Origin: JBFAPK01 sp040676675
Lineage (GTDB): Bacteria > Actinomycetota > Actinomycetes > Mycobacteriales > Micromonosporaceae
Length of the DNA stretch: 64,000 nucleotides
Assembly (NCBI RefSeq): GCF_040676675.1
Contig: NZ_JBFAPK010000001.1
Coordinates: forward strand, 496,001-560,000
Direction: 5' to 3'
The notes beneath the pieces were generated by a model. The model searched no databases, was not told the origin of the DNA, and saw only the letters and a list, made by a program, of their open reading frames with translations. Of this stretch, positions 8,128 to 16,312 are shown in pieces. Numbering within the stretch: position 1 is the first letter of the stretch; each line of letters begins with the position of its first letter. The translations under genes and the position numbers were made by a program.

Positions 8128-9042
8128 TCAGTCCCGCGCCAGCCGGGTACGCGGGCCGGCCCGGAGCACTCCGGACGGGAGCTGCCGACCGACCAGCTCC
8201 TCGGCCAGCCGCGCGGCCTCCAGCAGGGCGGTCAGGTCGATGCCGGTGTCGATGCCCATGTCGTGCAGCATGTGCACCACCTCCTCGGTGGCCACGTTGC
8301 CGCTCGCCCCGGGCGCGTACGGGCAGCCGCCCAGGCCGCCGACGCTCGCGTCGAACTCGGTGACCCCCAGCTCCAGCGCGGTGAGCAGGTTCGCCAGCGC
8401 GGTACCCCGGGTGTTGTGGAAGTGCAGCAGCACCGGAATGTCGGGCTGGGCGGCGCGGACCGCGGTCAGCAGTTCGCGTACCCGGCGGGGCGTGGCCATC
8501 CCGGTGGTGTCGCCGAACGCCACCCGGTCCGCCCCGTCGGCGACCACCCGATCCACGATGCGCGCCACCCGGCCGGGGTCGACGTCCCCCTCGTACGGGC
8601 AGCCGAAGCTGGTCGCGACGATCACCTCGGCGCTGGCGCCGGCCGCGTGCAGCAGGGCGATCAGCCCGGCGATGTCGTCCAGCGACTCCTCGGTCGAGCG
8701 GTTGACGTTGCGCCGGTTGTGCGTGTCGCTCGCCGAGACCACCACCTCGACCTCGGTGAACCCGGCCGCCAGGGCCCGCTGGGCGCCGCGCGAGTTCGGT
8801 ACCAGCGCGGAGTAGCGCACGCCCGGTGCCCGGGTCGCCCGCTGCCAGACCTCGTCCGCGTCGGCCATCTGCGGGATCGCCTTCGGGTGCACGAAGGAGA
8901 CCGCCTCGACGCGCCGTACGCCGGTCGCCGAGAGCGCGTCGAGCAGCCTCACCTTCGCGTCGGCCGGTACCGGGTCCTCGTTCTGGAGCCCGTCCCGGGG
9001 ACCGACCTCGCGGATCGACACGAATGCCGGCATTGCTGTCAT
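8128..9042 (-). CDS. mvaB: Hydroxymethylglutaryl-CoA lyase
   Basis: 304 residues. It cleaves (S)-3-hydroxy-3-methylglutaryl-CoA to acetyl-CoA and acetoacetate, the last step of leucine degradation. The TIM-barrel metal-binding residues are visible: R16-D17 in GPRDGLQNE and the HFHN pair (H207, H209). The lyase signature SVGGLGGCPYAPGASGN is at about 233-249 with the catalytic Cys at about 240. The ATG start follows GAGGTGACAA. An inverted repeat GTCAC-N6-GTGAC (9045-9060) covers the ribosome-binding region. The biotin carboxylase gene lies upstream on the same strand but a strong hairpin separates them, so this gene probably has its own promoter or depends on read-through. Confidence 0.95.
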   Translation of the reverse strand: MTAMPAFVSIREVGPRDGLQNEDPVPADAKVRLLDALSATGVRRVEAVSFVHPKAIPQMADADEVWQRATRAPGVRYSALVPNSRGAQRALAAGFTEVEVVVSASDTHNRRNVNRSTEESLDDIAGLIALLHAAGASAEVIVATSFGCPYEGDVDPGRVARIVDRVVADGADRVAFGDTTGMATPRRVRELLTAVRAAQPDIPVLLHFHNTRGTALANLLTALELGVTEFDASVGGLGGCPYAPGASGNVATEEVVHMLHDMGIDTGIDLTALLEAARLAEELVGRQLPSGVLRAGPRTRLARD

Positions 9043-9118
9043 TTGTCACCTCACTGTGACGTCATCGGTCCCGCCATTGTCGCTCGCCGCGCCGGGGACT
9101 CGCCGTTCCCGGATAGCC

Positions 9119-9163
9119 GAAGGGCCCCCGCCGTCGGCCGGAGCGCGACGGCGGGGGCCCTTC
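9119..9163 (-). terminator. Strong intrinsic-type hairpin after the biotin carboxylase gene
   Basis: Perfect 17-bp inverted repeat (9119-9135 paired with 9147-9163, 11-base loop), very GC-rich. It begins 7 bp beyond the biotin carboxylase stop. It would end or attenuate the transcript before the HMG-CoA lyase gene. Confidence 0.85.
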
Positions 9164-9170
9164 TCGGCGT

Positions 9171-10508
9171 TCAGCGCATGCGCGAGACGATCCCCGTGTC
9201 GTAGTCGCCCGCGACGAACTCGGCGTTCTCCAACAGCTCCGCGAAGAACGGCAGGTTGCACTTCGGACCGGTGATCTCGAATCCGGCCACCGCCGCCCGG
9301 GCGCGGGCGATGGCCTCCGCCCGGTCGGCGCCGTAGACGACGAGCTTCGCCATGAGCGAGTCGTAGAAGGGCGTGACCGTGGTGCCGGCGGCGTACCCAC
9401 TGTCGACGCGGACACCCTCACCCTGCGGCTCCACCCAGGTCTTGACCGCCCCCGGACCCGGCAGAAACCGCTTCGGGTCCTCGGCGTTCACGCGCAGCTC
9501 GATGGCGTGCCCGCGCGGCGTCAGGGCGTCCGGGTCGAAGTTCGGGGCCAGGCCGGACGCGACCCGCAGCTGCTCCTCGACCAGGTCGAGGCCGTACACC
9601 AGCTCGGTGACCGGGTGCTCGACCTGGAGCCGGGTGTTCATCTCCAGGAAGAAGAACTCGTTCGTGGTCGGGTCCAGGAGGCACTCGACCGTACCGGCGT
9701 TGCGGTAGCCGACCGCCTCTCCGGCGCGTACCGCCGCGGCCAGGAACCGCTCGCGCAGCTCCGGCGAGACGGCCGGCGACGGCGACTCCTCGACCAGCTT
9801 CTGGTTGCGGCGCTGCACCGAGCACTCCCGCTCGCCGAGGGCGACGACCCGACCGTCGGCGAGACCGAGGATCTGCACCTCGACGTGGCGTACCCGGGGG
9901 AAGTAGCGCTCGATCAGCACGGCGCCGTCGCCGAACATCCGCTCGGCGAACCCGCGCACCTTCTCGTACTCGGTGCGCAGAACGTCCTCGTCGGCGGCGA
10001 CGGCCATGCCCATCCCGCCGCCGCCCGCGGCGGCCTTCACCATCACCGGGTAGCCGATCTCGGCGGCGGCGGCCAGCGCGGCCGTGACGTCGGCGGCCGG
10101 GTCGGTGGTGCCGGGCGCGACCGGCACGCCCGCCGCCGCCATCAGGTTCCGCGCGTTGATCTTGTCACCCATCGCGGAGATCGCGTCGGCGCCGGGTCCG
10201 ACCCAGATCAGGCCGCTGGCCTCGACGGTACGGGCGAACTCGGCGTTCTCGGACAGGAAACCGTAGCCGGGGTGGATCGCCTGCGCGCCGGTCGACTTCG
10301 CCGCGGCGAGGATCGCCTCGGTGTTGCGGTAGCTCTGCGCGGGGTTCGCCGGGCCGATGCAGACCGCCTCGTCGGCCTCCTTGACGAACGGCAGGTCGGC
10401 GTCCGCCTCCGAGTAGACCGCGATGGCGCGTACTCCGAGCCGCCGAGCGGTACGGATGATCCGGCGGGCGATCTCGCCCCGGTTCGCGACGAGCAGCGAC
10501 TCGATCAT
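9171..10508 (-). CDS. Biotin carboxylase subunit without carrier domain
   Basis: 445 residues, starting at the ATG of MIESLLVANRGEIA, the canonical biotin-carboxylase N-terminus. It catalyses ATP-dependent carboxylation of biotin. The N-domain HPGYGFLSEN is at 79-88, the ATP-grasp glycine loop KAAAGGGGMGM at 158-168, and the catalytic/metal segment EMNTRLQVEH at 289-298. The protein ends directly after the C-lobe, with no linker and no AMKM biotinylation motif. Actinobacterial methylcrotonyl/propionyl alpha subunits are normally about 590-670 residues with the biotin carrier fused, so a carrier must be supplied from elsewhere. It is followed by a strong terminator and preceded by a TetR gene. 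Confidence 0.93.
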   Translation of the reverse strand: MIESLLVANRGEIARRIIRTARRLGVRAIAVYSEADADLPFVKEADEAVCIGPANPAQSYRNTEAILAAAKSTGAQAIHPGYGFLSENAEFARTVEASGLIWVGPGADAISAMGDKINARNLMAAAGVPVAPGTTDPAADVTAALAAAAEIGYPVMVKAAAGGGGMGMAVAADEDVLRTEYEKVRGFAERMFGDGAVLIERYFPRVRHVEVQILGLADGRVVALGERECSVQRRNQKLVEESPSPAVSPELRERFLAAAVRAGEAVGYRNAGTVECLLDPTTNEFFFLEMNTRLQVEHPVTELVYGLDLVEEQLRVASGLAPNFDPDALTPRGHAIELRVNAEDPKRFLPGPGAVKTWVEPQGEGVRVDSGYAAGTTVTPFYDSLMAKLVVYGADRAEAIARARAAVAGFEITGPKCNLPFFAELLENAEFVAGDYDTGIVSRMR

Positions 10509-10561
10509 TCTTGCCTCTCCTGAGGGGGATCTCTCCCGAGGGGATACGGGGTTGTGGTGTG

Positions 10562-11191
10562 TCAGGCGTCCGGGTCCACCAGCAGCGCGGCGAGCGTCGC
10601 CGCCCGCAGCAGCGCGGCCCGGCGGTGCCGGTCCACCTCGCCACCCAGGAACGGGGTGGAGTTCATCAGGCCGAACGCGGCGTGCGCCAACACCCGCGCC
10701 TCGGCCGCCGAGACCCCGGGGTGCAGCGCGGTCAGCGTCGACACCCACTCCTCGACGTAGAGCCGCTGCAACCGGCGGATCTGCCGGCGCGGCTCCTCGG
10801 GCAGCCGGTCCAGCTCGTGCAGGTGCAGCGCGATGACCGCCGGGTTGGCCAGGGCGAAGTCGAGGTGGAAGTCGATCAGCGACTCCAGCGTGGCCCGGGC
10901 GTCGCCCGGATGCTCGGCGACCCGCTGCCGGCCCCCGTCCAGCAGCCCCTGGCTCACCGGGATCAGGGCGGCGACGAGCATCGCCTCCTTGCCCGCGAAA
11001 TGGTGGTAAAGCGCCGGACCGGTGACGCCCGCCGCCGCGCCGATGTCGTCCATCGATACGCCGTGGTAGCCGCGCGCGGCGAAGAGCCCCACCGCGATCT
11101 CCAGGATCTCGTCCCGGCGCGACCGCCGTCGCGACCCGGCCGGTGCCACCGTTCCGCTAGCCGAATCTGTCACCTGCTGATCCACCGTCAC
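10562..11191 (-). CDS. TetR-family regulator, probably of the carboxylase/catabolic genes
   Basis: 209 residues. The N-terminal TetR helix-turn-helix includes RDEILEIAVGLFAARGYHGVSMDDIGAAAGVT and the recognition helix GPALYHHFAGKE (given here in segments). The ligand-binding half is all-helical. GTG start; a TAGGCT -10-like hexamer lies only 6 bp upstream (11198-11203), consistent with a leaderless mRNA. It is transcribed towards the biotin carboxylase gene, 53 bp away. TetR regulators next to leucine/isovalerate genes usually sense acyl-CoA intermediates. The palindrome at 4479-4497 is its candidate site. Confidence 0.9.
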   Translation of the reverse strand: MTVDQQVTDSASGTVAPAGSRRRSRRDEILEIAVGLFAARGYHGVSMDDIGAAAGVTGPALYHHFAGKEAMLVAALIPVSQGLLDGGRQRVAEHPGDARATLESLIDFHLDFALANPAVIALHLHELDRLPEEPRRQIRRLQRLYVEEWVSTLTALHPGVSAAEARVLAHAAFGLMNSTPFLGGEVDRHRRAALLRAATLAALLVDPDA

Positions 11192-11251
11192 GCGGTCAGC
11201 CTAGTCAGCCTCCGCCGATCAGCCACCGGTGACGTACGTCGCTCGCTCGCC

Positions 11252-11280
11252 CCGCCGCCGGGATTCCGGCCCGGCGGCGG
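11252..11280 (-). terminator. Hairpin after the TPR gene
   Basis: 11-bp perfect inverted repeat CCGCCGCCGGG/CCCGGCGGCGG (11252-11262 with 11270-11280, 7-base loop), 22 bp beyond the stop of the minus-strand TPR gene and upstream of the TetR gene. Confidence 0.65.
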
Positions 11281-11302
11281 CACCCCGGCCCGCCCGGCCG
11301 GC

Positions 11303-14278
11303 CTACTCGTCGTCCGCCAGGTCGTGCTCCGCGCGCAGCGCGTCCGCCTCGCCCGTACGGCCCAGCGCCGCCAGCGCCTGGGCCAGCAGCCACGCGGCGC
11401 GCCGTACCGGCTGGGACTCCGCCGGCAGCCCGCCCAGCACCCGCCGCAGCAGCGCCTCCGCCTCGGCCGGCCGGTCCAGGCGCAGCAGCACCTCGCCCAC
11501 GAAGAGCTCCACCTGGGCCGCCTCGCCGAACGCCTGGATCTCGCGGAGCCGCTCCGGTACGCCCGCCAACCGCTCCAGCGCCGCCTCGACCCGCTCGTCC
11601 CCGTACAGCGCCCGCGCGGCGCTGTGGTCGAGCATCGCGCGCTCCCAGACCGTACCGGGCTCGTCGGCGATCTCTCCGGAGAGCCGGCCGGCGAGGGCGT
11701 CCGCGCGTTCCACCGCCGCCAGCGACTCGGCGGTCTCACCCGCCCAGTACCGGGCGTCCACCTCCCGTCGCCGGGCGCGCAGCTCGTCCAGGGGGAGACC
11801 GGCGAGCCGGTACGACTCCGCCGCGGCCGCGAACCGTCGAGCCGCCTGACCGTCCCGGTCCCCCCGGTAGAGCAGCTCGCCCGCCTCCTCGGTGACCTGT
11901 CCCCGCGCGCCCAGGTTGTCCGGCCCGTCCAGGTTGCCGGCCAACTCGTCCAGGAGCGCGAGCGCCAGATCGTCCTCGCCGAGCCCGACGTAGACGTTGG
12001 CGAGCAGGTGCCGGCAGCGGTCGGCGTCGCCCTGGAACCCCAGCTTGTCCAGCTCGGCGACGGCCTCCTCGGCCGCCTCGGCCGCGTCCAGCAGCCGCTC
12101 GGCGTGCCGGTACGCCTCGGCCAGCTCCCAGCGCAGGAACGCCGCCGGCTCGGTGAGGCCGCGCTCGGCGCAGAGCGCCACCGACTCGACGAAGTCGTCG
12201 ACCGCCGCGTCCGGGCGGCCGGCGGCCAGCAGCGCCCGGCCCCGGGCGATCCGGGCCTGGAGCAGCTGCTCCCCGTCCGCCAGCGAGACCGCCTCGTCGA
12301 GCGCGGGCACGGCCTCGGCCGGGTCTGCCAGCGCGCGGGCGTACAGCACGGCCGCCGCCGCCCGGTACTCGGGCAGGTCCAGCTCGCGGGCGAGGTCGAG
12401 CAGCGCCCGCCCCCGCGCCGCGCGCTCGTCCCGGGGCCGGTCCAGCAGTTCCCGGCACCGGCCGAGGTGCAGCCCCACCCGGACCACCTGGTACGGGTCG
12501 CCGTCCGCCGCCGCCTCGACGCCGGCCCGGTCGAGCGCCTCGTACGCCTCGGCGAAGCGCTCCAGCTCGACCAGGGCCAGCCCGAGGCGGTCGTACCCGT
12601 CGGCCCGCTCGGCCGGCGTACCGTGCTCGGCCAGGAACGCAACCGACTCCTCCAGCAGCGGCAGCCCCTCGTCGGCCGCCCCGTCCCGGCAGAGCTGCAG
12701 GCCCAGCCGCCCGGCGGCGATCCGCTCCCGGACCGGGTCCGGTACCCGCCGGAACAGCTCGATCGCGGCGCGGCCGGCCTCCCGCGCGCCGGCCGGATCC
12801 TCGGCGGCGTACCGCTGCACCGCGCGCAGCGCGAGCCGCCGCCCGGCGACGTCCGGCGGCAGGTCCTGGGCGCCGAACCGCTCGTCGAAGGCGTGCAGCA
12901 CGGCGTCGAAGTGGTCCCGACGTACCGTCCGCCACGCCTCTTCGGCGAGCCGGAGCAGCTCCGCCGGTCCCGCGTCGGCCGGTACCTCCGACGGCGCCGG
13001 CCGGCGGAGGTCCGGCTCGGCGGGCGCCGCCGCACCGGTCGTTCCCGCCTCGGCGGTCACGGCCTCGGAAGTTGCCGACTCGGACGTCGCCGGGCCGGGC
13101 GTCGCCCGAGCGGCGGTCGCGGCGACGTCACGCCGGGCCGTCGCGGCGACGCCCCGGCGGGCGGTGGCGGAGAGCGGCAGGTGGGGGCCGATCGGCTCGC
13201 GCGCCATGCGCCGCTCGACCCAGCGCGACTGCGCGTCCGTGCCGTTGCGGGCGTCGAAGCGCGCCGCGATGGCGGTCGCCAGCTCGGCCAGCTCGGTGGC
13301 GAGCCGCGCGACCGGCACATCGGCGGCCGGCCGGTCGCCGTGACCGCGCCGGTGCACGGTCAACCCGCCGTGACCGGCCCGGTCGAGCCGGCGCAGCAGC
13401 AGCGCCGACGCGGCGGCGAAGTCCATCGCGGCGCTCGGCGACGGCGCCCGGTCCAGCCACTCCAGGTGCCGCTCGACCAGCTCCAGGCCGCGCGCCTCGT
13501 TCCCGGTCAACGCGCAGAACTCGACGTGCTCGCCGATGTCCCACAGGTCCGCCAGGTTGCCGCGCACCCGGCGGTACGCCTGCCGGTGCGCGTCGCGGGC
13601 CGCCTCGCGTCGCCCGCTGCGCAGGTACGGCAGGAGCAGCGAGGTAAGAATGCCGTGCGGCTGTTCGGTGCAGCTCAGCTCGCCCGCGAGGACCGGTTCG
13701 GCCAGCGCGATCGCCGCCTCGTCGTCGCCGACCTCGGCCAGGTAGTGCGCCTGGCTCGACGGGTCGCAGCCGGCGCAGTCGGAGAGGTCGTCGCGCGGGG
13801 TGGTGGTCCAGAGGCGGTACCAGTGCGCCGCCTCGTCGGCCGCACCGATGTGCCGGGCCACCCGGTGCCGGCACTTGTAGACCGCCTGGAGGCTGTGCCC
13901 GCCGTCGCGGTACCGCCGCTCCATGTCGTCCAGCACCGCGTACGCGCGGTCCAGCGGCACCTCGGGGAAGCTGGTCAGCCCGTTGACCATCCACTTGAAC
14001 TGCCAGAGCAGGCTGTGCCGGTGCCGCTCGTGGTACGGCTGCGGGTTGCGGTCGTAGTCGGCCAGGCACCAGGAGAAGGTGACGAAGGACTTGGCCGGCT
14101 CCCCGCCCAGCCGGTATGCCGCCGTGGCGAGCATCCGGACGGCGAAGGCGAGCTGCGCCTCGCCGGCCGCGTCGACCTGCCGCATCAGCCGCTCCACCGC
14201 GGCGATCTGCGCGGGTCCGCGCGGCATCTCGTGCGCCTGCGCGAGCTGGCTCCACAGCTTCGGGTCCCCGAGGCTCAT
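11303..14278 (-). CDS. Large tetratricopeptide-repeat (TPR) protein partnered with an HSP90-like ATPase
   Basis: 991 residues from the ATG four bases after the HSP90-like gene's stop. It is soluble, with no signal peptide or membrane segment. Residues about 1-330 form an alpha-helical solenoid with conserved aromatic and Cys/His residues (CLADYD, YKCRHRVARHIG, CAGCDPSSQAHYLAEVG). Residues about 375-445 are an Ala/Thr/Ser-rich linker of short repeats. Residues about 450-985 are a second run of TPR-like helix pairs (for example YDRLGLALVELERFAEAYEA and ELAEAYRHAERLLDAAEAAE). The acidic C-terminus ends EHDLADDE. There is no enzymatic motif. TPR proteins are classical HSP90 co-chaperones in eukaryotes, so a physical partnership is an attractive but untested inference. 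Tight coupling to the upstream gene supports a joint role. Confidence 0.85.
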   Translation of the reverse strand: MSLGDPKLWSQLAQAHEMPRGPAQIAAVERLMRQVDAAGEAQLAFAVRMLATAAYRLGGEPAKSFVTFSWCLADYDRNPQPYHERHRHSLLWQFKWMVNGLTSFPEVPLDRAYAVLDDMERRYRDGGHSLQAVYKCRHRVARHIGAADEAAHWYRLWTTTPRDDLSDCAGCDPSSQAHYLAEVGDDEAAIALAEPVLAGELSCTEQPHGILTSLLLPYLRSGRREAARDAHRQAYRRVRGNLADLWDIGEHVEFCALTGNEARGLELVERHLEWLDRAPSPSAAMDFAAASALLLRRLDRAGHGGLTVHRRGHGDRPAADVPVARLATELAELATAIAARFDARNGTDAQSRWVERRMAREPIGPHLPLSATARRGVAATARRDVAATAARATPGPATSESATSEAVTAEAGTTGAAAPAEPDLRRPAPSEVPADAGPAELLRLAEEAWRTVRRDHFDAVLHAFDERFGAQDLPPDVAGRRLALRAVQRYAAEDPAGAREAGRAAIELFRRVPDPVRERIAAGRLGLQLCRDGAADEGLPLLEESVAFLAEHGTPAERADGYDRLGLALVELERFAEAYEALDRAGVEAAADGDPYQVVRVGLHLGRCRELLDRPRDERAARGRALLDLARELDLPEYRAAAAVLYARALADPAEAVPALDEAVSLADGEQLLQARIARGRALLAAGRPDAAVDDFVESVALCAERGLTEPAAFLRWELAEAYRHAERLLDAAEAAEEAVAELDKLGFQGDADRCRHLLANVYVGLGEDDLALALLDELAGNLDGPDNLGARGQVTEEAGELLYRGDRDGQAARRFAAAAESYRLAGLPLDELRARRREVDARYWAGETAESLAAVERADALAGRLSGEIADEPGTVWERAMLDHSAARALYGDERVEAALERLAGVPERLREIQAFGEAAQVELFVGEVLLRLDRPAEAEALLRRVLGGLPAESQPVRRAAWLLAQALAALGRTGEADALRAEHDLADDE

Positions 14279-14282
14279 CGGC

Positions 14283-16133
14283 TCACTCCTGTCCGGCCAC
14301 GGCCCGGCCGAGCAGGCCGAGGAACGAGCTGTTGAGCAGGGCGGCGTCGGCCGGGCGGATCGGGTGGTAGCCGAGCAGCAACGCCTGCCCGTACAGCGCC
14401 TCGACCGCGAGCCCCACCAGCTCCGGGTCGGCCAGCGTGGTGACCCGGCGGACCAGCGGATTGCGGTGGTTGAGCACCAGCTGGGGCCGTTCGGGCGGGC
14501 CCGACGCCGCCAGCGCGTCCAGCACCCCGGCCCAGACCTCGTCAGCCTGCTCGCGGGTGGACTGGAGCTCGTCGTGGAACGCCGCCGCCCGGCTGACCAG
14601 GTAGAGGGCGGGCAGCGACACCGGGTCGTACGCCCGCAGCACCACCTCGCAGCCGAGCCGGTCCAGCACCCGCTGCGCGGCGGCACGGAACGGCTGCAGC
14701 GCCAGCTCCACGCCCGGGTCGAGGGCGTCGAACCGGGTGGTCAGGTCGCTCGGCTCCAGCCGCTCGATCAGCGCCGATCGCTCCACCCTCGGCAGCCGCT
14801 CGATGATCTCGGTGTCGTACGTGTAACCGGCGTTCACCACGGCCAGGTCCTGCGCCGCCGCCACCGCCGCCAGCTGGCGGAACTCGTCGATCGTGGCCGC
14901 GTACCGGACCAGGCCGTGCCGCTCGCGGAACTCGGCCAGGGTGAGCTGCCCCAGGTTGGTCTCCATCGGCCACCAGCGCTCGACCAGCCGGAGCATCTCG
15001 TCGTCGTGCAGCGCCAGCGCCTTGACGCCGAGGTGGTGCACCCGGAGGAAGTCGGCGAGCCGACGCGGGTCGCCGTCGGCCAGCCGGACCAGCCACCCGC
15101 GCAGCTGGTCACCGAGCGCCTCGCGGGTCGTCTCCAGCAGGGCGTCGTCGTAGAGCGCCTCCCGGCTGGCGGTCGGGCGCAGCTCACCGGCGTCGACGAC
15201 GCAGCGGGCGAAGAACGCCCAGTCCGGCAGCAGCCCCTCGGCACCCTCGCTGAGCAGCATGCGCTTGAGGTAGACCCGGTGCCCGGCGCGGGCCGCCGGG
15301 TTGCTCGGCTCGGGCAGCACGAAGGCCGCTCCGGTCAGCCCGGCCTCCGGTACGGCGAGCGGGATCACGTCGAACGGGGTGAAACCGAGCGTCTCGCGGG
15401 CGTACCGGAGCAGCTCCCGCCGGCGCGTGGTCGCCGGCCGGTCCGGCGACGCCGACCACGGCGGCTCACCGGTGGTGGTCTCGACCTCGCCGACCAGCAC
15501 GGTGACCGGCAGCAGCGACCCGAAGAGGCGGGCCAGCTCCGTCACGGTCGCCACCTCGAACCACTGCTCGGCGCCGCGCCGCGGCACCAGCGTGACGGTG
15601 GTCCCCGGCTCGTCCCGCTCGGCCGCGTCGCCGGCCAACTCCACCCGGTAGCGCCCGTCGGAGTGCCCGGTCCAGAGCACGGTCGGGTCGTTGCCGCGCC
15701 GGGTGCGCACCCGGATCTCGTCGGCCACCAGGAAGCAGGAGAGCAGCCCGATGCCGAACTGGCCGAGGAACTCGTGCCGGGCGAAGCCCAGCTCGTCCCG
15801 CTTCGAGCTGCGCCCGATGGTGGCGAGCAGTTCGTGCACCTGCGCCTCGTCGAGGCCGATGCCGGTGTCGTGTACGCGCAGGGTGCCGTCGCCGGTCAGC
15901 GCAGGCGGTTCGATCCGCACCACGGCGGGCGCGCCCGGCTCCACCGCGCGGCGCGCGGTGATCGCGTCTACCGCGTTCTGCAGCAGCTCGCGGACGTACA
16001 CCCGTGGGCTGCCGTAGAGGTGGTGGCTGAGCAGGTCGACCACGCCACGCAGGTCGACCTGGAAGGTACGGTCCACGATCGTTCGCTCCCCCGGTCCGAT
16101 GCCGGCGATCACCGTACCGGTGATCACCGACAC
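14283..16133 (-). CDS. HSP90/HtpG-family GHKL ATPase
   Basis: 616 residues. The GTG start has AGGGGA seven bases upstream. The N-terminal GHKL ATP-binding domain has E49/N53 in RELLQNAVDAI, DTGIG at 89-93, GQFGIG at 124-129 and GTTVTL further on. The middle domain carries PTASREALYDD with the catalytic Arg seen in HSP90 proteins, and is followed by a dimerisation-type C-terminal domain ending VAGQE. The C-terminus lacks the eukaryotic EEVD TPR-binding tail. The length is close to HtpG (about 620-650). Whether this is the housekeeping HtpG or a specialised paralogue cannot be told from the window. Coupling to a TPR gene (4-bp gap) suggests a dedicated chaperone module. Confidence 0.9.
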   Translation of the reverse strand: MSVITGTVIAGIGPGERTIVDRTFQVDLRGVVDLLSHHLYGSPRVYVRELLQNAVDAITARRAVEPGAPAVVRIEPPALTGDGTLRVHDTGIGLDEAQVHELLATIGRSSKRDELGFARHEFLGQFGIGLLSCFLVADEIRVRTRRGNDPTVLWTGHSDGRYRVELAGDAAERDEPGTTVTLVPRRGAEQWFEVATVTELARLFGSLLPVTVLVGEVETTTGEPPWSASPDRPATTRRRELLRYARETLGFTPFDVIPLAVPEAGLTGAAFVLPEPSNPAARAGHRVYLKRMLLSEGAEGLLPDWAFFARCVVDAGELRPTASREALYDDALLETTREALGDQLRGWLVRLADGDPRRLADFLRVHHLGVKALALHDDEMLRLVERWWPMETNLGQLTLAEFRERHGLVRYAATIDEFRQLAAVAAAQDLAVVNAGYTYDTEIIERLPRVERSALIERLEPSDLTTRFDALDPGVELALQPFRAAAQRVLDRLGCEVVLRAYDPVSLPALYLVSRAAAFHDELQSTREQADEVWAGVLDALAASGPPERPQLVLNHRNPLVRRVTTLADPELVGLAVEALYGQALLLGYHPIRPADAALLNSSFLGLLGRAVAGQE

Positions 16134-16312
16134 CGTGCCGTCCCCTCGCGCCGCCCGATCCGCTCGTCGGCGCTCGGCGCCGCTTCGGTCGGTGCCCGAT
16201 ACGGCGCTTCCGGTCGGCGCGCGATCCGGCGCTTGACCCTCGACCCGATCGAGCCCGCAGGCTCGCTCCCGGCAACGGGCACCGGCATCGGGCCGGGCGG
16301 AGAGGGGCGAAG

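Noticed and set aside
9043..9170. A biotin carrier gene hidden between HMG-CoA lyase and biotin carboxylase genes
   Set aside because: Only 128 bp, mostly a terminator hairpin; no AMKM or Gly-rich carrier sequence in any frame.
16134..16312. Repeat array between the HSP90-like and MFS genes
   Set aside because: Scattered CGGCGCTT-like words recur but without regular period. I see only promoter space for the two divergent genes.
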